The notes beneath the pieces are model-generated. The model was given only the letters and a program-made list of their open reading frames with translations, did not search any database and was not told the origin of the DNA. Below are positions 10,974 through 23,390 of a stretch of 64,000 bases of DNA, in pieces. Both the position numbers and the translations under genes were made by a program. Position 1 is the stretch's first letter. Each line of letters opens with the position of its first letter. Location of the stretch: the NCBI GenBank assembly GCA_036852015.1, contig JAANDG010000276.1, positions 62,001-126,000 on the forward strand, in the 5' to 3' direction. The DNA comes from Pelodera strongyloides (taxonomy: Eukaryota > Nematoda > Chromadorea > Rhabditida > Rhabditidae).

Positions 10974-13900
10974 TCAGAGGTCCGCGCGAACGCAGGACTT
11001 CAGGGGCCTCTTTTGTATGGTTGGGGATGTTGATATCGTTGAAGAGGCAGAGGAGGGTCCCCTCCCCGAGTCGCGGCCGTCCTGAATAATTAGTACAATA
11101 ATTATTTACGAAACTAGGGAACAACACCATTAACATGCTATTTCGCTTTGCTATTACTAAGCAAGAACAGGAAATATTGGAACACAGTTTTCATCGCATG
11201 TTCACGAAATTTAAGAAGGCTTGCGTGAATAACAGAGTAGCCTCTTATGATAAAACAAACTCGGAATTTACACTAGTCGACAATAGCGTGCAATAGCCAC
11301 AATATACGGAACATACCGTCATTCTCCTCCGCTTCTTTCAGGCTATAGATTTAGTCACTGTATTATACAAAGTATTAAAATACGAAGCACTCCTTATTAT
11401 CATTGCCAATGGACAAAACAGGTCTAATGTTTAACTTGTAAATATGAAACTCACATCAGAAAGGTTCATCTTGAATTCGGGACTTTTGGCTCTTACGTGA
11501 ATGATACAATCATCAAGGTGTGAAGTGAGGAGATCGCAAACTTTTAGGGAATCTGACAACATCGTGTCGTAAACCTGTAAGGAAAAGGAATATTTAAACG
11601 GAGGGCTTATTGGAGAAGACACCCTCCATACATCCCCCGTACATCTTTACATCTTTGTACACCCCCGTACATCCCGTCGGGAAGTCGTACATCCCCGTAC
11701 ATCCCCGTACATCTCCGTACATCCCGTCGCAATACTGTACATCTTCATACATCCCGTAGCAATACGGTACACCCTCATACATCCCGTGAGGTATACGTTC
11801 ACCCTCATACATCCCGTGGGGTATACGTACATCCTCGTACATCACTTTACACATTTTTTTGAACACCATTTTTTTTAAAGATACATTTTGCACTAGAAAA
11901 TGTGCAAAATATAAATATAGTGAATGGTGTGACTGAATATCGAATGAAAATTATGAAAAAAATTTAACTATTTCACTGAGAATTTACCCCCATATGCTCC
12001 AAAAAACCATGTTCAATTTCATAATCATAGACCATGAAGCTTTCTTCGATCATCACTTCACAACCCCGTTTCCATATCTAACACCTGTTTTCTGCATCTT
12101 CAATTCAATATATTTTTGTATATTGAAGTCTGTCACTTGGCTATTGTCCAAGATGTAACCTACGCATGTACCCCTACCCCTGCGTCTTCCATCAGTGTCC
12201 GCACCATCAAAGTGTCCCGTCGGATGTCATAGAGAATCAATATATCACCAATCAACATTTTGGCATTGGTCCAGGGCATCATTTTCGTATCCTTACCTGT
12301 ACAGGCTATGATACTTGGATTGAATTGAATACTTTATATATTGAATTGAAGATGCAGAAAACAGGTGTTAGATGGAAACGGGGTTGTGAAGTGATGATCG
12401 AAGGAAGCTTCATCGTCTATGATTATGAAAGTAAACATGGTTTTTTTTATTGGAACATTGATAAAATTGGAGCATAGGGTTCTCAGTAAAACAGTTAATG
12501 TTTTTTTTTCATAATTTTCATTAGATATTTAGTCACACCATTCACTATATATTTATATATTTTGCACATTTTCTAGTGCAAAATGTCGCCTTAAAAAACA
12601 TGGTGTTCAAAAAATGTGTAAAGTGATGTACGAGGATGTACGTATACCCCACGGGATGTATGAGGGTGTAGGGATGTATGAGGGTGTACCGTATTGCTGC
12701 GGGATGTATGAGGGTGTACAGTATTGCGACGGGATGTACGGAGATGTACGGGGATGTACGGCTTCCCGACGGGATGTACGGGGGTGTACAAAGATGTACG
12801 GATGTACGGGGGATGTATGGAGGGTGTCTTCTCCAATAAGCCTAAACGGAGAAGTGATCTTTGAGTTGAATAAACTGGAACTTATTTGACAACTATTACA
12901 TGACAAAGTCTAAGGGTTCTTTTGTCACTATGATTATTCAATATTCATATGTTTTATTTGTAAAAGGCCTGTTCAGCAGTGGAAATTCTTAGAACTTTGA
13001 AATAAAAGTGAGAATAAGGCGGAACCTCTTGCTCGAATAAGCAGTTCTGAAGCGGGTCCCTTTTCTTATTTGATATCTTTGCATGCTTTGGAATTGATCG
13101 AGCCACAAGCGGTTGATCATCAGCAAGTGTTTGAAGGGATTCAACCAACATTATCGGGTCTTCTTCAATAAGCGCATCGAAGGACTGCGACTAAAAGGAG
13201 CCTGTATGTATAGCAGCTGACAAAATCATTTATTGTTAGCATGTTGTAGAGCTGAGTATTCAAATAAAACATCAAATAACACATGTATGCCCAACCAAAT
13301 TCGAAATGATAGAACAAAGCTAGAACAAAGCCACAAATGAGGTATTCTCATAGTATTAATAAAACTAGTGTTGTACCTTTCCTTGGTCGAATAGTCCATG
13401 TTTATTCTTTTTCTTAAAGAGATCGGGAAGCGTGTTTGAAGTTTCCATCTGAAAGTGAAGATAAAGAGAACATAATTTTCAGTTGTCTTTTGTAGAGTTG
13501 AAACTATGGTTTGAGTACCTATGCACTTTTCAGTAAAGTGCTAACAATTCTATGACGATCAACAAACCTTCTTGTTTGCCCTCGCAGTCTTGTGCGCCTT
13601 CACCCGGTCAGTGAATGAAAGTTTCCGTGGTCTTTCGATCGTTTGATCGGGAACCTATAAGATATACCATGTAAACCTTCCTTTGAAACAATAAAATGAT
13701 AAAAACTAGGTCTGTCCTGACCTAGCAATGAAACAATATTCTTACTAACGCTTTTTTTAAACAACAAGCATATTAGTTTAGCAATTCCTATGACAATGCT
13801 TTAATAAACAATTCCTGCCAGAGGGCCATTTCTTCAGAATCAACGTCTTATGGTTTGGTATCTAAATACATGTATTTGAAGCAGCTTAAGTGTAAGTAGA

Positions 13901-14973
13901 AACAAATTCTAAACCCTCGAAAAAACTGAGTTTATCATTCTAATTCACAAATTTATTCAGAGCGTCAACATGCTTATCCAAATTAACGCATTTTTTTGAA
14001 GAGCCCTTCAAATTTCCAACGGACATTTATTGCTAAACTAATCATAAGTAGCCTACCAAGTGCCCAAAAACAAAGATAATTTTTCAGTAAATTTTCTCTG
14101 GCTTATGTTCACAAAACTACACTCCCTTACAAGAAAATATTGTACGGCCTATATAAAGCATCACGTAAAAAAATTCTAGGCACAAATGTTGCGTAAGAGG
14201 TATTATTTATACAATGAGACCATTCTTTTAAAGACTTTTTATACAATTTTACGCTTGAGTAAAAAGACTTCGCAAAACTACAGCTATGCAAAGATAATGA
14301 TATGGGGCACAAAGAGAGAAAGATTCTCTCCTTTTCTAAGAATTTGAGGGATTTTTTTCCTGCTGCTTGTTCGGAAATAGGATAAGCTATGTATATAATA
14401 AATCATGCACATATCCACCTCAAGAAAGAGCGGAACAGCGAAAAAAAAAGAATACGCATCTAAATAAAAGGGAGTTGAGTTCGTTTTTGTCATGAGAAAA
14501 GTTGAAGAATGAATTCTGTGACTAGAGTAACAGAATTTTATTTATGTGGTATGCGTAGATGTGCGATTTGCCCATGAATGGTGCATGTGTTATAGTTGTA
14601 AATCGCTATGTTACGTACGACAAACTCCCAAAGGATCTACGGAATGTGTTGCATCATAAGGAGACTTCTGCACACCCAAGACTGTGTACGTCCATGTTTG
14701 ATATCCACATAGTACTGTATAAAAATATCCTTGAATAAAGGAGCACACTCTTGAAGCATGGCAGGTTCATTATTTAGTAATTATTTTTATATTTGAAAGT
14801 ACCGAATGGTGGTTTTCAACCATATCGGCTTTTAAATTACAACACATGACACTTACCGGAGATGTTCTAGCTTTGATATCATCTGACGATTTTGTAGTGT
14901 TCAGCTTCTTCTTACTTCTGAATAATGACAGAAATGGGGATCCGGTTTTAACAATTGCCGGCTCTTGTGACAT
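10974..14973 (-). CDS. six-exon gene of unknown function, 222 residues
   Basis: Exons in transcript order: 14973-14857, 13654-13568, 13448-13377, 13190-13026, 11574-11455 and 11081-10974, with TGA at 10976-10974. Every intron is phase 0 with GT/AG ends, which makes the chain credible. The protein starts MSQEPAIVKTGSPFLSLFRS right after a TTTAG acceptor, so it may be trans-spliced there or have a further upstream exon. The N-terminal 90 residues are strongly basic (repeated KKK and RK groups). The middle (SQSFDALIEEDPIMLVESLQ onward) looks folded and helical. The end is a Ser/Thr-rich tail (DSGRGPSSASSTISTSPT). There is no signal peptide, membrane segment or recognised domain. It is convergent with ttx-3. 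The intron 13025-11575 holds a complete fold-back element. Missing small exons cannot be excluded. Confidence 0.7.
11595..12851. mobile_element. Mutator-like fold-back element with 9-base target duplication
   Basis: The element spans 11604-12842, flanked on both sides by TAAACGGAG (11595-11603 and 12843-12851). The ends are perfect inverted copies beginning GGCTTATTGGAGAAGACACC. Inverted arms of about 525 bases enclose a loop near 12130-12325. The outer 200 bases of each arm are degenerate tandem repeats of a GATGTACGGG-like unit, followed by matching unique sequence (for example around 11880-11900 against 12560-12585). A 9-base duplication is the signature of Mutator (MULE) transposition. 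No transposase is encoded; frames reading through the repeats are artefacts. It lies in an intron of the minus-strand gene. Confidence 0.85.
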
Positions 14974-17900
14974 CTAAATAGCTTGGATTATTCCTGAATT
15001 ATTCCATCAGTACACGCAGATGAAAAAAAAGAGAAGGTAAGGAAAAAGTATTACTAATAATCAGTAGTATTGTAATTCTTAGCACTTTCGCCATGCTTTC
15101 AACACGACAAACTCAAATATTGATTGTCTATCACAAAAGTAAATCAATAGAATAGAAAGGGAGGTACGAGGACGCAATAATGGTGAAGAAATTTGTAAAC
15201 ATTGTGGTCATAAGATAAAACAACCAAGTTGTTCTAATGAAGGAAAGACAATTCAAAACAGTCCATGAAACAGGGAAAAGAGGTTTCTGATGGACAGGAT
15301 AAGTGTCCGGTTAGCTCTTAGGAGCATAGCATATCTTATATTAAATAACAGGCAAGATATTTGCATGGCACACGATGGTCAATGCGCAGGCAGCCAACTA
15401 GGTATATTTTCGACAAAACATCTTTGTATTTCACAAGAAAGATGAGAACAATCGGAAGTTCGCAACATTTTTGCGCAATTCGCACGCAAAGACGATGAAT
15501 GCAATGACTATCAAAATAGGAATGCAACAACGCCGCAGTCAAAACAGCGGAATCGCAAAAAAAAAGAAACATGCCGCAAAAATCGAATTAACAACATTAT
15601 TGTGAAAAGTTGGCTTCGTTACGGCTTACTCATATGTCTCTTTATTTAGCCTTTTAGTTAAGGATTTACTGCACCCGATCACAAAGTGATATTTGGGTAT
15701 TCTAATCTGGAGGTGTTGCAACATCAAATGAGGCGCGACTTTCGTATGCAAAGTTGTGCAAACAATCCAATGAATAGAATGGGGAATAAGGGACACCACA
15801 ACTGGTTGCCTCGTGTTGAATATCATTCAGAATATGTTAGATACGAAAATCAAGAATTGTGACTGAAGTCGAAATAAAAGGATGCACCTCTCTAGATCTT
15901 GATCGTTTTTCTATGCATGTTGGTTCCGAATCGTATTGTATTGCATAGATAAAAGAGATAAACAAATATCATCATGAAATTCCAAATCAGCGACAGCTGT
16001 ACGTAAATAATTTATGAAAGCTGCAGTTTTTTTCCCATAAAATATAACAAATTATAATTGTTCACGTGACATCAAACGAAATCAAGTGGAAAGACAACAA
16101 ACTGGGGGCATGGATCTATTTGCTCAGGCCGTTTTCTTCGAAGCGATGTTTTTAAATGAAAACGAAAGCTCTGGCTCAGATCGAATCAAATTGTTGTTTG
16201 AACATCGTTCCAAGCAAAGCATATAGCTTGCATTGGGTATCATGCAGGCACCACGCCAGCTAATTCGTTTGACCTTTGCGAGATTCGAATCACGAAACAG
16301 TAACTTCCATAACAACACTGAGCTTGCTCTGAGGGTCAACTTAAAAAAAATCAAGAAAGTCGAACGAACGTACAAAACTTTTTGCATTGTACATACGCCT
16401 AATGAGAAAGGGTGTTTATCTCTGTATATACATAACTATTCTCCGACTGGGAAGCGGTTCTTTGCGTATTTTCTGTTGTTGCAACTAGTGGGCATGGCTC
16501 ATAAAAAGCGACGTAAAGAGTGGAATTGCTCCGGGACAGAATGGAATTTTCCCCCAGAGGTCAGTGAGCGGGAATAGTGTGTGGATGAGGAGAATTTGAG
16601 AAGGGTCGGGAGCGTGATTGGCTTGACTTCTGAAAAGCATACAGAAAGAAGATAGTTAGCCGGGCACGGATGCCGCGCAGTTTGACGAGTGTTTTCACTC
16701 GGAAAGCTATTCTGAATAGATTAGGGCTTTGGCACACAACATGAAGCTACGCTAGAAAACACCATCATGATTTTGAAATGATCTGTATATGCGATACGCT
16801 ATTTTTGTGGAACAACGGTGTGGGTCCGAAAAAACTGGCAATTCTATGGCTTCAGGTATAAATTGGTGTGCACCCTTTTGGTCATTGTGTAATGGTGCGT
16901 GACTCACTAACCACCAATTATTGTTCAGTGAGGGCCAACAAAAAGACATCAATAAGAACCACTGCTCCAAAGAGATTGATGCACTACATAGTATTCCCTT
17001 ATTGTTTCAACATGTGATAGTAACATAAAGATCTGAGCTTAGTTAGTGTTACACCCGTTAATTGTCTATAAATGGAAACTGAGAATTTTGAGCTGATATA
17101 GTTTTGACCAACGGCAGAGACCGAGAATATTATCAAAATCCGTGAAATTGGCCGTATTTTTGATAATGTCGGTAACTAGAAAGGATGGCTATCGTGCCGC
17201 GCAAACAAAATTTGCCAATTTACGACATCTGCAGTCAAGAGATAAGGGATCAATTTTGAGGTGATTTTCTACGGTAACATACATAAACGCAAGGAAAGAA
17301 CAACACAGTGACATAAAGAGCCAACAAGTCGAAAATAAACTACTCACTGTTCAAAATAGGTGGCAAATGAGGCATTGCCTACTATCAGAAAAGTTGTTCA
17401 AAACGAGTGTTTTCAGGCTCTCTTTGAAGTCAATTATGATACGTTAATCATATCACGAGATATAACAGCTGGGACATGTAAACATAATTTTAGTTGTGTG
17501 TAACCTGTTATACTTCTTGTCTTTGCGAAAAACTCACTGAGTTCCGCTGGTGGACCCACATGTGGACAGATAAATCATCATCATTTGTCTTCGGTTCACA
17601 CTATGAGCAGTGGCTCCCATTTGTCAATAATTTTGTTTTTGAGCGGAGCCTTGCGAACAGTTGACCTCTCCAACCTTACGTGTATTACCAAATTTCATTA
17701 CCATCTTGACGTTCTAAGGTGTTAAGGGACTTGTTGCTATCTGCCTTCATGTTTTCAAGATTCCAAAAAATATTGATGCGACTTCTGGTGCTTTGTGGCT
17801 TACTCTCAAAAGTAGACCCGCGGAAGCTTCTGTCTACGAAACATATGTAAACATGTGTTCATCTTGTGGAAAATATGTTGCTTCACGTCATGCTTGGTTT

Positions 17901-20900
17901 TTCTTGCATATGGTAAAAAAGAAGATTGATTGGTGCAAAAAAAAGCACATAGAACTTCGGTCGGTCAAATAAACTACTTGCTAAATAACCGTCTACCCTA
18001 TCTATGCGTATGTGTAATTCTCATGATAGGAGTCAAAAAACTTCTCCGTGTAAAAACACCCAGGTAACTAGGCAGAAAGCAGAAAACAAACAAACAGAGA
18101 AAATCCTTGTCATTTGGTTGAAAGAACAGCCGAACGCTCTGATATTCTATGTGCTGAGCGCGCGGGTTAAGCTCATTGTGCACAATTGCAAATAACGAGA
18201 GGAAGCCGTGTGTCCAACAACAAAACGGCCGAGCACAATAAGTTAACATGTGGCCTTGAAGGTATCCTGTCTAAAGAATTTCATGAAGAACTACCGTTTA
18301 GGCCATATTACTAAGAGTGAACAACAATACTCCCGGCATTCAAAACTATCATTCTTGAAAAATGGTCACTTTGTTCTTTTAAATGTGAAATGAGGCGTAG
18401 GTTTGTGGAGAATATCGAATTGAATGAAATGATGACTGGTCAAGGGAATTTAATTTGAACGCGAACGGGAAACCAGTCGAGTAGAAAGTTGGCGCCGCGC
18501 GTTGATTCCGGATGCATTTTTTGTTTGTTTTTACAATCTAACAGGAAAGATGCGCGCAAGCATTGCAACTTGGAAAGTAGAACTCTAATATATAGCGGCA
18601 ATATGCACCAAATATATCTGAGTACAAATAATGATCCACATATCCGCATCTCTTTATTTTGAACAACTGTTGAGCAGCGGGTTCTTGCGTATTTTGAGGA
18701 TCGAAATAAATGACTATGCTGCAAGAGAGACAAGCTGCATGAAAAACAAAAGATCCAAATAATTTCGCTTCGATCAGCTAATTGCGTAATGCTACACAAA
18801 TATATGAAAGCTACTTCTTGACCATATGGCATAATCATTATTTGTTTGTACAGCAGTTATAGAAAATTAAAGACTTACGTTGATACGATTAGTAACAGTT
18901 CATGAATGTAAACGTCGGTTTTCAGAGAGAACGGGTACAACTTAAAGCAATAAACTTCAAAATAGCGCATCTGCTTTTCAATTCTCAAATAATTTGAAAA
19001 AGTGTTGATGTTCTGCTCCAAGTGTAAGTTTACATCTTTTCGGTTGTAAAATCTCAAAAACGAGCTCAGACGAGAGACGCTGGAATTAAGCGTACGCCTT
19101 TGGATGTGGGTGTACAAAATGAAACGGCTAGTTGCTTTCTAGTTAGTTGTAATTTACAAAGAAGAGACCGGAGAGTAAAAGTAGTACAACTGCTAGTACT
19201 ACTCAAAGAAGGCACTAGTGGCTCTTTGTTGTTTTCAATAAAAAAAAAATCATTTTTATGCGAAAGCGTGGGAATTCCTCCGAAAGAATTTCATTGTTGA
19301 GCTGATGGTGAATAAATGCATTGCATGCGGTTCCCGCACTTTCATTTATTGTGATAGCTTGGTCACTCAAATAGAGCCAATATAACCGAATGAGCACGGT
19401 CATCAGGTCAAGCATGTCAATCAACATATCCACAATGTTGCACTCATACACGAAATGCCATTGAGATAATTAACAAAGGAGAAAGGAAAATAACAGTCTG
19501 ACTACCATATTCTCAAAACACAGTTCAATTACGAGCTCAGTGAGAAATGGAAAGTGAAACTCGTAAAATAATGTTGTCCAAAAAACCGGGGCTTCTCTAA
19601 AAAAACTAGCAGTAACACAATAGTGGAAATTCTGACCGTCTGCCACTGCCGCAAATAACAACAGCCACAATCACACTTATCCAATTTTGGTTGAAGTATA
19701 GAATGGGAGAGGTGGCTGGTTAATTAATGAGTACCATATTGCGAGAGTCAGACTGCATGAAAAGCGGACGGGATGCGCGTGTTATCTGGACGGATGTGTC
19801 GCAAATTTGCATATTATGACGATAATGGGATTAAACAGCCGCGGTGGCAGGTGGATAGTTGTCGAAATAAAGAGGGTCGAAGAAAGGGTTAATGACCGAA
19901 AACAGAGATGCGACAACAGACAAGCGAGATCATAAGACTCGAGGAATGTGGTACAGATGTACATAAGGAACTATGTTATATTGTCACATTCAAAAAACAT
20001 ATTTTGTGAACTTTATGGATACATTCACGGTCGATGCTCGAACAAATCTCTTGATCTTTTCCAAGACTAAACTGGAAAAAAACGATGATGAGGACAGATA
20101 AAGAGTGCCCAGCACATAAAACGCTGGGGGATACTTGATTTACCCTTAATATACTTTGAATAAACTTCATACCAAACTTATCAAATCCTGAAGTCAAAAG
20201 TTTTCACGCTAAAAGCTAGCCACACTATAAAAGTGTAAGTTGGAAAGGGGTAGACTTGTAACGTAATGGTAAGAAGTGGCTTAACCCCCCAGGAGGTCAG
20301 TTCGCCCAGACAAAAAAGGGTGTTATCTTGTTGAAAGGTGTGAACACATAGGGGGTAAACTAGTGAGTGAGAAAATTCTTGTAAGGATTAGTTGAGAGAA
20401 ACGATAACACCCTTATGAACCAAACAAAGGAGGGAAGTAGCGCGGACTCTTGTCACATAGATGCAAATATAAGCAGTTTGCAAAAAAAACTTACATGAAG
20501 GTGACGAAAAAAATTCAAGTAATATGTTAAAATAAAAAATGGGGGGGGGGGGTGTAGTATAAAGGTATTTTTAAATACCGCTGGCTATAAAATCTAAATT
20601 ACGCGATTGGAACACACAACCTTTCGATGAATATACGCTTATGTTCACAGTTTAGAAAGTTCTCCCTCTGCATGTACATTTAAACAATGTCAACAAAATA
20701 ACCAGTACTTCTGGTGAGAGGTACTACCATCCATCACAATCTTAGACAGCGACAAAGATCGCTGGTAAAAAAACAGTCACTGAGTATTTGAAGGATTACC
20801 CGTCGTGCACTTGAGTCAAGTAGAGAAGTGGAAGTTTTGTTTACAAAGAGTGTGAACTCCTGGAGATGTGATGGTAAAGCGGTGACGGAAATGTGATGTC

Positions 20901-22482
20901 CACGCAGGCAATGGATGGGACTAGAAAAGAACGGGGTAATATTCCCGAATATAAACCCTTTATTACCAGAACAAAGTTTATAAGAAACTCGAGAAAAAAA
21001 ATCAACGGTTTTAATGGACTGATGACACAACGTTATTCGAAATGTAATAATGATTTGTTAATATGTAAACTATGCGTTAATTTAAATAACAACAATAAGC
21101 TGGTGAACGATATATCTTCAGCGGCCGATCATATTTATTGCAGGAAGAATATCGTTTTGTTGAAAATGGGGAACATTTACGTAATCCGATGCCTTGTGAG
21201 TGACAACTGACAGAGAAATGCTTGTCTCTTGAGAAGAACATGCAATTGAGAAGCTTTCCATTACTGAAGAAACATTATGTCAAGAAACTGATAACTTGTT
21301 GAATTATGACTTAGTTAGCATTGACGACTATGCGTTGCGAGAATAATTTTCGTTGCGCGACTAATTCTTGCTATTTTGGCTTTCTTACTTTATAATTTTC
21401 ACGAAGACTTGCTGAATGCAAGATGTTTGCAATAATAAACGATATATTGTTTCGTTTACAGGCTTCCAATTTCCCAATTTTCTAACCATAAGGCGTGCAT
21501 AGACGCAGACAAGAAAACATCAACTCTACAACAAAAGTGAATATTTGGAGGACAAACAACAGACCAAATCCCAGTGTGGGAACGAAGGCGATCCAGTCCA
21601 GGAGGATCATATGAGGTTAGACAACATGAATACATACAAATGTTCCACCGACGTGCGCACCGGAATGGGCCCATTGGATAACCATCCGGTTTCCTTCCAC
21701 ACACAAAATATTCCACAGAAGTAATGAGAATTGGTCCGCTTCAAAAAATGTTTTTTTTTCTACATAATATGTGCAAATAAGCGATACAAAATTTCACATG
21801 AGAGTTAAGCATAAAACACGGTCGCATCCGTGGTCTTCAAGTATATTACGTAAAACAGCAACAGGACCGCAACGGGACGGCAAGGACTGTAGAAGAACGT
21901 AATTGGCCATTTAGAGGAACATTTATGTTTGGCTACTAATTAATCAAGAACGACGGAAACGGAATCTTCGTATACAGCAGAATCAAGTACTTCTTTCTTT
22001 GGGGGGTTTCTCAATCAATAGGAAAGATCTAGAGGACTAAGCCTGTAAGCGAGTAAGAACTACTCGAGTATCTGTAAGAACCTGTCTCTGTCAGTTCTGT
22101 TTGTCCATCTTCCCCTTATCCGTCCCAGCTGTGTTTTCCGATGGTCGGTCTCATCAAAGGTTGACTGTGAGCACCGAGTTGTGGCACCCCAGGGGTCACT
22201 ACCGACAATTAGAAATGATTTATACTCGGCTGGAACTGTGTACTGCTTGGCGCTTATCTCTTAGAGTATCGATAGCTAGTGTTATGATGCAATTGTCGCT
22301 AACTTTACAGTATACAGAAACAAACGAACTTCTATTCACCGGAATCAGCATGACAACATTTCGACATTTTATGAACGAATTGTCACAAACGATATTACCA
22401 TTTCTAACGGAAACTTCACCATAGTTGTATAACTGCAAACCAAGAGAGTTCTGGCACACAGCTACTCTGTTAATCTCCGACC
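14974..22482. other. long stretch with no supported gene
   Basis: Open frames up to 132 codons occur on both strands, but none shows consistent codon bias, domain motifs or in-phase splice partners. A run of 12 G at 20541-20552 is the only obvious simple repeat. Additional upstream exons of the minus-strand gene could lie at its left edge (for example a tiny candidate near 15885-15905), but I cannot support one. Confidence 0.45.
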
Positions 22483-22655
22483 CAATGCGCGCCCAAATTG
22501 TGGCTTTCGACCCCACCGCCGACGCTAAATATGACTGAAATTTGCAGTGCCGACCCTTTAGCAGTACAAATAGTGTAGCAGTACAGTAGGCAGCAGCAGT
22601 GAACGCATGCCGGCCAAACTGACCCAAGTCTGACCCAGGTCCGACCCAACTGGCG
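22483..22655. repeat. GACCC-rich imperfect repeat cluster
   Basis: Short motifs such as CCGACCCAA, TCTGACCCAGG and TCCGACCCAACTGG recur irregularly in a GC-rich patch within AT-rich DNA. A related patch occurs at 23211-23390. It may be a decayed transposon or low-complexity sequence. Confidence 0.45.
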
Positions 22656-23210
22656 CGCTTGCAGCCCTTCCGCATGCACATCGCATTTTTCACGATGATT
22701 TTTTCAAAAAATTTTTGAAGTCCTGCACTTTCTGGTTTCTTTCTAATTTGTTTCTATTTCCTTTATTATTTCCTCTATTAACTTATTGCTATCACAGGTA
22801 CCATTGCTTCACTTACTGGTGCGCGTTCAAGCAAGCAAACAAACGGAAGGAAACACGATAAAGTAAGTTTATGATGTGGTAAGAATAGGGTTCCCATCGG
22901 TCACTATAGATAGACTCAGCCGTAGAAGTATATGTTACTAATAGTTTGTAATCTTCGCAGAATGACGCAGAAGTATTATACTTTCATTTACTATTTAATT
23001 TAATACATTTAAACACTGGTGGCCAACTCCATGGAAGTTCACAACATCAAAGATGCATTCTGCTGCCTGATACTAATACTGGACAATGGAAGATTCGCTA
23101 AAACTCCGTCAAACTTGAATGTTTAGTCATATACAGTGTATGTATTATTCGTAATAAACATTTCCTCCCGTTATGTAGTGTAATTTATGGGCTACGCTTC
23201 TGTACAAATT
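22656..23210. other. no gene seen
   Basis: AT-rich spacer between the two GACCC-rich patches, without coding character. Confidence 0.4.
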
Positions 23211-23390
23211 ACGGTGGTGCCGACTCCAAACCGTGGTGGTGCCGACCCAACTCCGACTCCAAACAGTGGTTTTGCCGATCCAACTCCCGCGCCTTTTTCA
23301 AATTTTTCGACCCGGGGCGGAAACTAGGACCGCCCAGAGTCGGAATTCGCTTTTGTTGGGTCGGCACTTTGGGTCGGAGAGGAACATAGT
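23211..23390. repeat. second GACCC-rich patch with tandem imperfect units
   Basis: Units of about 24-34 bases of the type GTGGTGCCGACTCCAAACC occur about three times in a row, with related inverted fragments (TTGGGTCGGCACTTTGGGTC) downstream. The motif matches the patch at 22483-22655 and may represent the other end of one old element. Confidence 0.45.

Noticed and set aside
11594..12906. Open frames of 80-100 codons with YEG/GMYE repeats on both strands
   Set aside because: They read through the tandem repeats in the arms of the Mutator-like element and mirror each other; not genes.
16233..16577. 114-codon plus-strand frame
   Set aside because: Antisense to another frame, no coding bias and no recognised motif.
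18440..18838. 132-codon minus-strand frame
   Set aside because: Irregular Cys/Phe/Ser-rich composition, no codon bias, no splice partners.
22101..22693. 107-codon plus frame and 157-codon minus frame
   Set aside because: They overlap on opposite strands, lie next to low-complexity GACCC repeats and match no known domain; the minus frame is kept open by base composition.
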